From: Candidatus Woesearchaeota archaeon CG10_big_fil_rev_8_21_14_0_10_36_11 | GTDB taxonomy: Archaea > Nanobdellota > Nanobdellia > Woesearchaeales > GW2011-AR9 | Length of the DNA stretch: 21,643 nucleotides | Assembly: GCA_002762845.1 (NCBI GenBank) | Contig: PCYB01000027.1 | Coordinates: 1 to 21,643 of the forward strand | Direction of reading: 5' to 3' | In this document: positions 12,663 to 21,042 of the stretch, piece after piece | How positions within the stretch are numbered: position 1 is the first letter of the stretch | Layout: each line of letters starts with the position of its first letter | The notes under the pieces: model-generated | What the model was told of the DNA's origin: nothing | Database searches by the model: none | The model's input: the letters and a program-made list of their open reading frames with translations, nothing else | Translations under genes and position numbers: made by a program

Positions 12663-13349
12663 TTATATATACCAACTTGCAATTATCAATAATGAGTATA
12701 AAACAAAACCTATTGTGAAGTATCCTATTCTTCCTTTTTTCCCAAATGGTATATGGTGTCGAATAACTGTATATAACAGTATTCCTAAAACAATTCCTAT
12801 CAGTAATGTTTCTATCCATAACTGATATGAAGTCCATATGAATGTCGCAAAAAGTGTTCCAATAAGTGTTGAACTTGCAAGTATAATTGCCTTTTTTGTT
12901 GATACGTGTGGTTCCGTTGGTAACATACTTACAAACGTAAAAGATACAACTGGGATAAAGAAAAGTATTCCTTTTGTAATGCTCTCTTTAATAAATATAA
13001 CCAGGAGAATACCAAGAATAATATGGTATGCGTATGAAAATACGTTATCCTCTAATGAAAGTGTCTTTACAAGTTCATCTTTTCGTATATGTTGATAAAT
13101 ATATTTCTCAATAAAGTGATGTGCAATAAATCCAACAAGGACAGAAATAAAAAAGTATTTGTTAAGGAAAAGGACCCTTTCCGTGAATGCAGGAAAAAGT
13201 TCTAATAAAACGTATGTAATTGAAACTCCTGCCGAAAAAGAAACAATCTTGTGGTGGTACGATCTTTTCTTAAAGTTAAACTTGTTACTTAAATAATATG
13301 TCGCCCCGATCAAGAGTGCAAGGAGTAAAGGTAAATAATATTCTATCAT
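12663..13349 (-). CDS. Polytopic membrane protein, ZIP-transporter-like
   Basis: A 228-residue, very hydrophobic protein with about eight predicted TM helices (near 3-20, 34-53, 63-84, 105-124, 126-142, 152-170, 174-192 and 207-226). Helix 2 (SFSAGVSITYVLLELFP) resembles the Gly-x-Ala-Ala-Gly segment of ZIP metal transporters, and His pairs occur at GFIAHH and YAYHIILG where ZIP proteins place metal-binding His residues. The canonical HNxxD and HExxH motifs are not obvious, so the substrate is unclear and ZIP membership is tentative. It converges with the transketolase operon 23 bp away. Only a weak TATA-like stretch lies upstream of the ATG at 13349. Confidence 0.6.
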   Translation of the reverse strand: MIEYYLPLLLALLIGATYYLSNKFNFKKRSYHHKIVSFSAGVSITYVLLELFPAFTERVLFLNKYFFISVLVGFIAHHFIEKYIYQHIRKDELVKTLSLEDNVFSYAYHIILGILLVIFIKESITKGILFFIPVVSFTFVSMLPTEPHVSTKKAIILASSTLIGTLFATFIWTSYQLWIETLLIGIVLGILLYTVIRHHIPFGKKGRIGYFTIGFVLYSLLIIASWYI

Positions 13350-13450
13350 CTCTAGTTTTTAGTAATACTTTTTTGTTTAAGAATGTTTTGTTTTATACTC
13401 AACGGGATGTATGCAAAGAGCGATTGTTTGAAAAAATCTTGTTGTTCACT

Positions 13451-13470
13451 ATAAAAATAGGAAAAAAAAT
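13451..13470 (-). terminator. T-rich terminator of the zinc-ribbon gene
   Basis: On the minus strand a run of eight T, CCTA and five T follow the stop codon of the small zinc-ribbon gene within 10-28 nt. Confidence 0.5.
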
Positions 13471-13478
13471 GAAAATTC

Positions 13479-13637
13479 TTATTTTTTACTTCCAAGAATT
13501 CTGAACATTGTTGTTCCACACTTTGGGCAGACACCTTTCATTGCTCTTCGTTCAACGCCACCTTTTCCTTTCATTGGAACTTCTTTTCCATCTTTCATCT
13601 GTTGTTTTGCTTTACATTTAACACAATATGCTTCCAT
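13479..13637 (-). CDS. Small zinc-ribbon protein (DUF5679-like)
   Basis: A 52-residue protein. It has Cys5-X2-Cys8 near the start (EAYCVKCK) and a second Cys-Pro-X-Cys pair (GVCPKCG) near residues 37-40, followed by a TTMFRILG tail. That is a two-knuckle zinc ribbon, and the arrangement and C-terminal Met-Phe-Arg-Ile match small DUF5679-type proteins of archaea and other prokaryotes. Function is unknown; nucleic-acid or ribosome contact is a guess from the Lys/Arg content. The ATG at 13637 is preceded by GAGGTG seven nt upstream (13645-13650), although a TATA-like AT-rich stretch at 13656-13667 is placed for a nearly leaderless start, so the mode of initiation is unsettled. Confidence 0.82.
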   Translation of the reverse strand: MEAYCVKCKAKQQMKDGKEVPMKGKGGVERRAMKGVCPKCGTTMFRILGSKK

Positions 13638-13744
13638 TGTTACACACCTCGAGTATATTTTAATTAGAACGTGATTTACGCCCTCTTCTTCCTATTCTTG
13701 TTTGTTCCCTTAAAAATGTTTCGCAATTTTATGCTAAAATAAGT

Positions 13745-16174
13745 CTATTTTACAATACCAACGGCAATACCAAACTTTTCCGTTTCTATTGATGTTTCTC
13801 CAGAAAATACTATTTCTTTTATTTTACAAACAGCTTTCAAGTCTTTTTCAATAGTTGTAATCATAGCTTGGAACTCATTTTCCTCACTCACAAGGATAAG
13901 GGTTGATAATTCTTCTTTCATTGACAGTTGATTTTCTGATTTATACTTTCGTATTGAGTTTATTATGTCAATTCCCATATCACCAACAAGTTCAATATCG
14001 CCACGTAGTGACTGTTCTTTATACTGTGGCCATTGTGAAGTGTGGATGCTTGAACATCGCTCTTTTTCTGCAAAATAAATGTGATATATCTCTTCCGTAA
14101 TATGTGGCATAATGGGGGCCATCATCTTAAGAATACTAATGAGAGTTTCATAAAGGGTGTGTTGGGCACTTGTTCGCGCTTCATTTCCTCGAACGGCTGG
14201 ATTGTACAATCTATCTTTTACAAGTTCAAGGTACTGATCACAAAAAATGTGCCAAAAGAATTTTTCAACTTCTGATTTCGTTTTACTATACTCATACTTC
14301 TCAAAATGTTCAGTACATTCTTTAATGAGTTTGTGTAGTTTACTGAGAATCCATATATCAAACGTTTCTGTTGGATTGCTCGTAGTAGATTCATAATCCT
14401 CAAGGTGCATAATGCTAAACTTTGATGCGTTCCATAGTTTATTAGCAAACTTTTGGCCTGTAAGGACATCTTTTTCTTGGTACGGCAAATCGTCCCCCAA
14501 CTTCACTGACGCTGCCCAAAAACGGAATGCATCAGCAGAATATTTTTGTATGGTGTCTTGCGCAATGACAAAATTTCCTTTACTTTTTGACATTTTCTGT
14601 CCATGAGGATCTTGTCCATGGCCAGAAATCATAATATCTTTCCAGGGAATATCATTAAAGTGATAATACGACTTCACAATGGTGTAAAATGCCCATGTTC
14701 TGATAATGTCATGTCCTTGCGGCCGTAATGACATTGGAAGAAATCCTTTCTTTTCCTCTTTTCCTCCCCAGTTAGTGTTAATTTCTGGCGTTAATGACGA
14801 TGTCATCCATGTGTCCATAACGTCCATTTCGGGTTGAATCTGTGTTGAGCCACACGAACATTTTCCTTTATATTCATTTTCTCGTGGGTCTACAGGGAGA
14901 GCATCTTCTTTTGGTAAAAGTACTGCGTTACAACCTGTACAATACCATACTGGAAACGGAACACCATAATATCTTTGCCGAGAAATGCCCCAATTCCATT
15001 GTAAATTTTTCACCCAATGTTCATACCGAACTTTCATATGTTCAGGATACCAATTAATTTTTTGTGCAATTTCAATAAGTTCTTCTTTTTTGTCAAGAAC
15101 TTTAATCTGCCATTGTGGTTTTTTTAAAAATTCAAGTTCTGTTCCACAACGTTCGTGAACATTTACAGGGTGTGTTATTTGTTCCTGTTTACGTAAGAGA
15201 CCATTCAGTTTGAGGTCGTTTAAGATTTCTTCTCGCGCTTCTTTGATTTTCATACGATGATATTTTTGTGCTAGTTCATTCATCCTTCCTTCTTCTGTAA
15301 GGACAACACGTAATGGAAGTTTGTATTTGTACCACTTTTCAATATCTTCTTTATCGCCAAACGTACATACCATCATCAATCCCGTTCCTTTATCTTTCGC
15401 TACACTTTCATCTTCTAATATTGGAACGTCATAATTAAACAATGGGACTTTTGCAGACTTTCCTTTAAGTTTTACGTATCGTTTATCTTCAGGATGGTAA
15501 AATAATGCGACACATGCTGGTAAAAGTTCTGGTCTTGTTGTTGCTATTATAAGATCTTTACCTTCGGACTTAAAAATGATATCATTAAAATGCGATTGTA
15601 TATTTACATTTTCAAAGTCTGCCTGAGCAATTGTTGTTTGGCACGTTGTACACCACGTTGTTGGCTGATCTACGCGTTCTAATCTTCCTTTATTGTAAAG
15701 GTCAATGAACGACTTCTGTGCAACACGTTGTGCTTTCTCGCCAATTGTCTGGTACAACAAATTCCAATCAATAGAAAAACCCAAACTTGTAAATAAATCA
15801 TAATACGTTTTTCCCGCTTTTTTAGTTTCTTCTAAACAGAGTTTGATGAAATCTTTTCGTGTAATTTTTGATTTGTTAATATTATGTTTTTTTTCTACAA
15901 ACCGTTCTGTTGGTAGCCCATTATCATCATATCCCATTGGAAAAAACACATTTTTACCGCGCATTCGCTGAAATCGTGCAATAAATTCAAATTGGGAATA
16001 ATGCATACCGTGTCCTACATGAAGATGACCTGCAGATGCGTATGGTGGGGGCGTATCGATAGAAAATATATTTGTCCCTTTCGTTGTATCAAACGCATAC
16101 GTTTTATTCTCTTCCCAGAATTTCCGCCATTTTGGTTCTGATTCTTTAGGATCATATCTTGTAGGGAGCTCCAT
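13745..16174 (-). CDS. valS: Valyl-tRNA synthetase
   Basis: An 809-residue class I synthetase. The N-terminal LPTRYDPKESEPKWRKFW segment is typical of ValRS. The HIGH-type motif HVGH is at 52-55, and an editing (CP1) domain with ATTRPELLPAC is near 211-221. Zinc-type Cys pairs are at 175/178 and 412/415 with 439/441. KMSKS is at 527-531, followed by the helical anticodon-binding domain. It charges tRNA-Val and clears mischarged Thr. The length is slightly under that of many archaeal ValRS, with no break seen. The ATG at 16174 is 26.5 nt below a TATA box, so the mRNA is leaderless. LeuRS or IleRS is excluded by the N-terminal signature. Confidence 0.95.
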   Translation of the reverse strand: MELPTRYDPKESEPKWRKFWEENKTYAFDTTKGTNIFSIDTPPPYASAGHLHVGHGMHYSQFEFIARFQRMRGKNVFFPMGYDDNGLPTERFVEKKHNINKSKITRKDFIKLCLEETKKAGKTYYDLFTSLGFSIDWNLLYQTIGEKAQRVAQKSFIDLYNKGRLERVDQPTTWCTTCQTTIAQADFENVNIQSHFNDIIFKSEGKDLIIATTRPELLPACVALFYHPEDKRYVKLKGKSAKVPLFNYDVPILEDESVAKDKGTGLMMVCTFGDKEDIEKWYKYKLPLRVVLTEEGRMNELAQKYHRMKIKEAREEILNDLKLNGLLRKQEQITHPVNVHERCGTELEFLKKPQWQIKVLDKKEELIEIAQKINWYPEHMKVRYEHWVKNLQWNWGISRQRYYGVPFPVWYCTGCNAVLLPKEDALPVDPRENEYKGKCSCGSTQIQPEMDVMDTWMTSSLTPEINTNWGGKEEKKGFLPMSLRPQGHDIIRTWAFYTIVKSYYHFNDIPWKDIMISGHGQDPHGQKMSKSKGNFVIAQDTIQKYSADAFRFWAASVKLGDDLPYQEKDVLTGQKFANKLWNASKFSIMHLEDYESTTSNPTETFDIWILSKLHKLIKECTEHFEKYEYSKTKSEVEKFFWHIFCDQYLELVKDRLYNPAVRGNEARTSAQHTLYETLISILKMMAPIMPHITEEIYHIYFAEKERCSSIHTSQWPQYKEQSLRGDIELVGDMGIDIINSIRKYKSENQLSMKEELSTLILVSEENEFQAMITTIEKDLKAVCKIKEIVFSGETSIETEKFGIAVGIVK

Positions 16175-16196
16175 ATTGATAGTGGGAAAGGGCGAT

Positions 16197-16204
16197 TATT
16201 TAAA
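16197..16204 (-). promoter_or_regulatory. TATA box of valS
   Basis: Minus-strand TTTAAATA is centred 26.5 nt before the valS ATG. It lies in the 54-bp gap after the IMPDH-family gene, so valS is transcribed on its own. Confidence 0.65.
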
Positions 16205-16228
16205 AATGTGATTGTACAAAAAATAATC

Positions 16229-17650
16229 TTATTCGCTCAATTCTTTTCCACGACCTTTACTTTCTTCCCATCCAGAAGACGTTATCTGAATGAACTCAGC
16301 ATTCTTATGCATTTGCTCAATGTTCCGTGCACCGCAATAACTGATTGCGCTTTGTACACCTTTAACAATGCTTTTGATTATACCTTGCACTGCGCCCCTA
16401 TAATCAACCAACGAAGAAACGCCTTCAACAAACACCTCCATACGTTTTTGAATTTTTGTTCCATTCTGAGATTCTTTCCGTGCATGACTACTTTCGTATG
16501 ATGCACTGCCACTATATTTCTTAAATCTCTTTCCGTCTTTAAAAATAACAACTCCCGGAGCTTCTTTTGTTCCTGCAAATAATGTTCCTGAATAAATTGT
16601 ATGTGCGCCAGCAGCAAGGGCTTTTGCAACGTCGCCTGAACTTTTCATTCCTCCATCAGCAGTAATGGGAACGTTATATTCCTTTGCAATACGTGCAACG
16701 TCTATAATGGCCGTTAATTGCGGAATTCCTGCACCAGCAATGATGCGGGTTGTACAAACTGGTGATGGACCTATACCTACTTTGAGGCCGTCCGCGCCAG
16801 CTTCACAGAGTTCACGTGCAGCATCCGCTGTTGCAATGTTTCCCACCATAATGTCAATAGAAAAGTTTTTTTTAAGTTCTTTTAATTGTTGAATTACAAA
16901 ATCTGAGTGTGCGTGTGCAACATCTAATACTAAAACATCAACACCAGCACTAATTAATTCTCGTGCTCGTTCAACAGCATCTTTAACACCTATCGCAGCA
17001 CCAACACGCAATTTTCCTTTCGCGTCTCGTGCAGCGTTTGGCCAGTTTTCTAATTTTAAAATATCTTTTGTTGTTATAAGACCTTTCAGTTCACCATTTT
17101 CAACAAGTGGAAGTTTTTCGATTCGATGTTGATGAAGAATCCTTTTTGCTTCTTCCAAGCTTACGCCGGGATATGACGTTATCAGCCGGTTTTTAGGTGT
17201 CATAACTTCTGTAATATTTCTATTCAAATCGTCTTCAAACTGATAATCTTTACATGTGAAAATTCCAATAAGTTGTGTTCCCATGACTACAAGAAGACTT
17301 GTCACTCCTTCCGCTTCCATAATATCAACAGCTTCTTTAATCGTTACTCTTGGACTCACAGCAATCGGATTCTCAACCATATAACTTGTAACTCGTTTAA
17401 CTTTTTTAATTTCCTGTACTTGCTCTTCAACAGAACAAAACTGATGAATTATTCCTAATCCACCCTCTCTGGCTAACGCTATTGCCATTTTATGTTCTGT
17501 TACTGTGGCCATGTTGGAACTGACAAGAGGAATGTTAAGCTGAATGTTCTTTGTGAACCGCGTTTGTACGTTTGCTTCGCCCCTTGACGTTAACGGAGTT
17601 CTTTTTGGTACCAAAAGGACGTCAGAAAATGTTAGTCCGAGTTGCATCAT
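16229..17650 (-). CDS. guaB: IMP dehydrogenase family protein with CBS pair
   Basis: A 473-residue TIM-barrel protein with two CBS domains inserted at about 90-205. The family oxidises IMP to XMP, the committed step to GMP. Cys299 in GIGPSPVCTTR is the catalytic Cys, with a DGGMKSSGD phosphate loop (332-340), SGTLFAGTKEAPG and a conserved FVEGV. In the flap, the Arg-Tyr pair of typical IMPDH (SSDRYFQ) is replaced: the sequence reads SSHARKESQ, keeping an Arg but not the Tyr. Some CBS-containing members of the family are GMP reductases, so the reaction is not certain. The TATA box at 17681-17690 gives a leader of about 10 nt with GGTGAT, so either ATG at 17650 or 17647 may be used. Confidence 0.88.
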   Translation of the reverse strand: MMQLGLTFSDVLLVPKRTPLTSRGEANVQTRFTKNIQLNIPLVSSNMATVTEHKMAIALAREGGLGIIHQFCSVEEQVQEIKKVKRVTSYMVENPIAVSPRVTIKEAVDIMEAEGVTSLLVVMGTQLIGIFTCKDYQFEDDLNRNITEVMTPKNRLITSYPGVSLEEAKRILHQHRIEKLPLVENGELKGLITTKDILKLENWPNAARDAKGKLRVGAAIGVKDAVERARELISAGVDVLVLDVAHAHSDFVIQQLKELKKNFSIDIMVGNIATADAARELCEAGADGLKVGIGPSPVCTTRIIAGAGIPQLTAIIDVARIAKEYNVPITADGGMKSSGDVAKALAAGAHTIYSGTLFAGTKEAPGVVIFKDGKRFKKYSGSASYESSHARKESQNGTKIQKRMEVFVEGVSSLVDYRGAVQGIIKSIVKGVQSAISYCGARNIEQMHKNAEFIQITSSGWEESKGRGKELSE

Positions 17651-17680
17651 ATCACCCGGTACTTTTTTGTAAGGGTAGTG

Positions 17681-17690
17681 CTTTATATAG
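17681..17690 (-). promoter_or_regulatory. TATA box of the IMPDH-family gene
   Basis: Minus-strand CTATATAAAG predicts transcription from about 17659, a leader of 9-12 nt. Confidence 0.6.
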
Positions 17691-17763
17691 ATTGTTGTTG
17701 TTGAAAATGTTATATCTAAAAAGTGGTAAACTTCACAAATAACGGGCTTTTTATTTTGTTGTT

Positions 17764-18201
17764 ATGAGAAATCCACAAGGACGTGTTGAAGATATTGTTG
17801 CCAATTGTAATAATTATATTGAGGGTTATATCTCAACAGATGCTATGGAAATAGAAGAAGCATTATTAAATTTCGGTTACGCTTTAAATGGTTACGATGA
17901 TAGGGTGGCAAATTTACTTCCACAATCTGAAAAACTAAATAGCTATAGCTTTAGTGTTGTCGATGAAAAAACAAATATTTCTATTATTTGTTCTGATATT
18001 GACTATGGGGAGGAAGAATCAACAAAAGAGACAGCAGGATTTGAAGTTATGTCAAGAATAAGAATTTATCCAGGGAAGATGAAAAATATCACTGGCATTC
18101 TTATTACTTTACTTAAAGCACTTGATAAAGAAAAGCAAAATGTAACCTTCATTTCTGATCAAAGAGAAAGATACACTCGATTCTCTGAGTTTTATATGTA
18201 A
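17764..18201 (+). CDS. Hypothetical protein, 145 residues
   Basis: I do not recognise this protein. It is soluble, with no signal peptide or TM segment. The predicted pattern is an N-terminal helical half (about 1-50, acidic) and a beta-alpha-beta-like second half (SYSFSVVDEKTNISIICSDID, then RIRIYP, then a helix near 107-123, then NVTFISD). That could be a small alpha/beta regulatory or ligand-binding fold, but this is only shape. The ATG at 17764 has no clear Shine-Dalgarno; a TATA-like TTATATCTAAAA lies at 17710-17721, which would give a leader of about 20 nt. It stands between the divergent IMPDH-family gene and rfcL. Confidence 0.7.
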   Translation: MRNPQGRVEDIVANCNNYIEGYISTDAMEIEEALLNFGYALNGYDDRVANLLPQSEKLNSYSFSVVDEKTNISIICSDIDYGEEESTKETAGFEVMSRIRIYPGKMKNITGILITLLKALDKEKQNVTFISDQRERYTRFSEFYM

Positions 18202-18221
18202 TTTCACACAAGCACCACAAA

Positions 18222-18229
18222 CTATTAAA
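18222..18229 (+). promoter_or_regulatory. TATA box of rfcL
   Basis: CTATTAAA is centred 27.5 nt upstream of the ATG at 18253, implying a leaderless mRNA. Confidence 0.55.
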
Positions 18230-18252
18230 ACACAAACTGTTTTGAATATTAC

Positions 18253-19443
18253 ATGACACTTTTTACATTAAAATATGCACCGAAAAACTCGTCACAAATA
18301 TTTGGTCAGGATATTGCAGTATCGCAATTGAAGGATTTTATTATAAACTACAAACAGCAAAAGAATAAAGCTATTTTACTGTACGGTCCTGTTGGTGTAG
18401 GAAAGACATCATCTGTATATGCACTTGCACATGAGTTGAAGTATGACATTCTTGAAAGTAATTCTTCAGACATACGGAACGCAGAAAGTATAAAATCGTT
18501 CCTCGATTCGGCATTAGGACAACAGTCATTATTTTTCACACCAAAAATTATTCTGTTAGACGAAATTGATAACATCTCTGGAATTAAAGATAGGGGGTGC
18601 ATACCAACATTGGTAAAAGCTATTGAAAAGTCAACATTTCCAGTTATTCTAACAGCAAACGATCCGTTTGACCAGAAATTTAAATCGTTACGAAACATGT
18701 GTCACATGGTTGAATATCATGCATTAGACCACACTATTATTGCTCATACACTTAAATGGGTGAGTGAGCAGGAAAATATTACGTTTGAAGAAAAAGCAAT
18801 TAACAGCCTATCACGGCAAGTTGCAGGAGATATGCGGGCAGCGTTGATAGATTTACAGTTGTGTGCTGCAAAAGGAAGCATTGTGTTTGATGATGTAACG
18901 TCTCTTTCTGATAGAAAACGAACAGATTCTATCCTGAAAGCGTTAGCTATCATCTTTAAATCGTCATCTGCGGAAAATGCACTTTCTGCCCTTGACGATA
19001 TTGATGTTGATATTCAAGACGTGTTTTTTTGGATGGACAATAACCTTCCAAAAGAGTATACAACACCAGTCGCATTATCAAGAGCATACGAACATCTTTC
19101 TCGAGCAGATGTATTCAACGGAAGGATTCGGCGATGGCAACATTGGCGGTTCCTTGTGTATATTTCTAATTTGTTAACTGCAGGCATATCAACAGCGAAA
19201 GATGAAAAGAATCCTGCGTTTGTCCAGTACAAGCCGACAATGCGGTTCCTTAGAATGTGGCAAGCAAAGATGCAGAACGCAAAGAAGAAAGATATTGCTG
19301 CAAAATATGCCGTTGCAACGTACGTTTCTACAAAAGTTGCGCTTGAACAGATACCATATTTGAAGGAAATTGCTGCTCGTGACTCTTCTGTCGCCACGGA
19401 ATTAGGTTTAAGTGATGATGAAGTAGGGTGGTTGAGAAAGTAA
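18253..19443 (+). CDS. rfcL: Replication factor C, large subunit
   Basis: A 396-residue AAA clamp-loader subunit that opens and loads PCNA at primer ends together with the small RFC subunit. The start (LKYAPKNSSQIFGQ) is typical of the family. Walker A GPVGVGKT is at 45-52, Walker B LLDEID at 101-106, sensor 1 TAND at 134-137 and sensor 2 GDMRAALIDLQ near 192-202. The helical collar domain follows. RfcL of many archaea is longer and ends in a PCNA-binding Gln-x-x-Leu-x-x-Phe-Phe box; here the C-terminus ends in a short acidic/Leu tail without that box. The RFC small subunit is not in the window. The leaderless start is supported by the TATA box. Confidence 0.93.
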   Translation: MTLFTLKYAPKNSSQIFGQDIAVSQLKDFIINYKQQKNKAILLYGPVGVGKTSSVYALAHELKYDILESNSSDIRNAESIKSFLDSALGQQSLFFTPKIILLDEIDNISGIKDRGCIPTLVKAIEKSTFPVILTANDPFDQKFKSLRNMCHMVEYHALDHTIIAHTLKWVSEQENITFEEKAINSLSRQVAGDMRAALIDLQLCAAKGSIVFDDVTSLSDRKRTDSILKALAIIFKSSSAENALSALDDIDVDIQDVFFWMDNNLPKEYTTPVALSRAYEHLSRADVFNGRIRRWQHWRFLVYISNLLTAGISTAKDEKNPAFVQYKPTMRFLRMWQAKMQNAKKKDIAAKYAVATYVSTKVALEQIPYLKEIAARDSSVATELGLSDDEVGWLRK

Positions 19444-19464
19444 ACAGAAGTAATGAACAAAAAA

Positions 19465-19474
19465 CTTAATAAAC
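19465..19474 (+). promoter_or_regulatory. TATA box of glyS
   Basis: CTTAATAAAC is centred 26.5 nt upstream of the ATG at 19496, in the 52-bp gap after rfcL. Confidence 0.6.
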
Positions 19475-19495
19475 CCATCATCTATAACAGATAAA

Positions 19496-20980
19496 ATGGT
19501 GGTTACAACAAAAGAGTTTGCATCGTTTCTTAAAAAGAAAGGGTTTGTCTATCAATCCTCAGAGATTTATGGTGGACTGGCAGGTTTTTATGATTATGGT
19601 CACCTTGGAACGAAACTAAAACATAACTTTGAAGATGTATGGAGAAAGTTTTTTCTTACACTTAACGACAATTTTTATGAAATTGAGACTGCGCAAATCA
19701 TGCATGAAAATGTGTTCAAAGCATCTGGCCATTTAGAAAATTTTGTTGATCCTGTTGTAAAATGTTCACAATGTGACTTTACGGAACGTGCTGACCATCT
19801 CATTGAAGATGCAACAAAGAAACGATGTGAAGGCATTTCTCCTGAACAACTAACCGCCATCATCGCAAAACATGGGTTAATATGTCCACAATGTAAAGCT
19901 CAATTTCAGCCAGTCACTATTATCAATATGATGTTTCCAGTTCATGCGGGTGTTGGAATGTCACAAAAGTCATTTTTACGACCGGAAACTGCACAATCAC
20001 CGTACGTGAATTTTAAATTACAATATGAAATCCTTCGTAAGAAATTACCGCTGGGACTTGCAATAATAGGAAAAGCGTTCCGGAACGAAATATCTCCAAG
20101 GAACTTAACGTTACGACAGAGAGAATTTACACAAGCTGAATTACAGATATTTTTTAATCCACACATTATCAACACTCATCCGGATTTTGATTCTGTCAAG
20201 AATTATACGTTGCGAACGCTTCTTGTTGATGATAGAAAGAAAGGAAAAGTTGTTGGAAGAACTGCTGCAGAACTGATAAAGCACAAGTTGCCACAATTTT
20301 ATGTGTATCATCTCGTAAAAGTTCAACAATTTTATCTTGACGAACTACAAATACCTCCGGAAAAGTTTCGGTTGTACCAATTAGATGATACAGAAAAAGC
20401 ATTCTATAACAAATACCATTTTGATATTGAAATAGACCTTACTGAATATGGCTTTACGGAAATTGGTGGTCTTCATTATAGAACAGATCATGACCTCGCA
20501 GGCCATCAACACGTCTCAAAAGAAAAAATGGAAGTTCTTGATGAAGATTCTGGAAAACGATTTATTCCACACGTTTTGGAGATAAGTGTAGGGGTTGATA
20601 GGAGTGTCTATGCGTTACTTGATGTTGCATATACTGAAGATACACTGCGTGGAAATGTTGTGTTACAATTATCATCAAAACTGACACCATTTTTTTGTGC
20701 AATATTTCCTTTAGTGAAAAACAAACCAGAACTTGTACGGAAAGCGGAAGAATTGTACGATTCAATTAAAAATTGTTACTCTTGTTTTTACGATCAAACG
20801 TCATCGGTCGGACGACGGTATGCCAGAGCAGATGAGGTTGGCGTTCGATATTGTATTACAGTAGACTTTGATTCTCTTGAAGACGATTCGGTTACAATTC
20901 GGGACAGAGATACAACAAAACAAGAAAGAATAAAAATCAACGATGTAAAAAACACACTATTTTCATTATACTTTAAATAA
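19496..20980 (+). CDS. glyS: Glycyl-tRNA synthetase (alpha2 type)
   Basis: A 494-residue class II synthetase of the eukaryote/archaeal alpha2 type. It has a motif 1 region near the start (GGLAGFYDYGHLGTKLK), an inserted zinc-like Cys pair set (Cys90/Cys93 and Cys130/Cys133), the glycine-pocket segment LRPETAQ at 161-167, motif 2 FRNEISPR at 195-202, motif 3 (EISVGVDRSVYALLD) in the last third, and a C-terminal anticodon-binding domain. It charges tRNA-Gly. The length matches compact archaeal enzymes. The start at 19496 gives an ATG adjacent to ATGGTG with no Shine-Dalgarno, and the TATA box distance shows a leaderless message. The tetrameric alpha2beta2 bacterial type is ruled out. Confidence 0.95.
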   Translation: MVVTTKEFASFLKKKGFVYQSSEIYGGLAGFYDYGHLGTKLKHNFEDVWRKFFLTLNDNFYEIETAQIMHENVFKASGHLENFVDPVVKCSQCDFTERADHLIEDATKKRCEGISPEQLTAIIAKHGLICPQCKAQFQPVTIINMMFPVHAGVGMSQKSFLRPETAQSPYVNFKLQYEILRKKLPLGLAIIGKAFRNEISPRNLTLRQREFTQAELQIFFNPHIINTHPDFDSVKNYTLRTLLVDDRKKGKVVGRTAAELIKHKLPQFYVYHLVKVQQFYLDELQIPPEKFRLYQLDDTEKAFYNKYHFDIEIDLTEYGFTEIGGLHYRTDHDLAGHQHVSKEKMEVLDEDSGKRFIPHVLEISVGVDRSVYALLDVAYTEDTLRGNVVLQLSSKLTPFFCAIFPLVKNKPELVRKAEELYDSIKNCYSCFYDQTSSVGRRYARADEVGVRYCITVDFDSLEDDSVTIRDRDTTKQERIKINDVKNTLFSLYFK

Positions 20981-21042
20981 AAAAATGACACCTGCAAAAA
21001 TAAAAACATTTCTGAGCATCACTTTAGAGGTAGAAAACTAAA

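Noticed and set aside
12838..13095. Plus-strand reading frame opposite the ZIP-like gene
   Set aside because: Low-complexity complement of a membrane protein, with no initiation signals.
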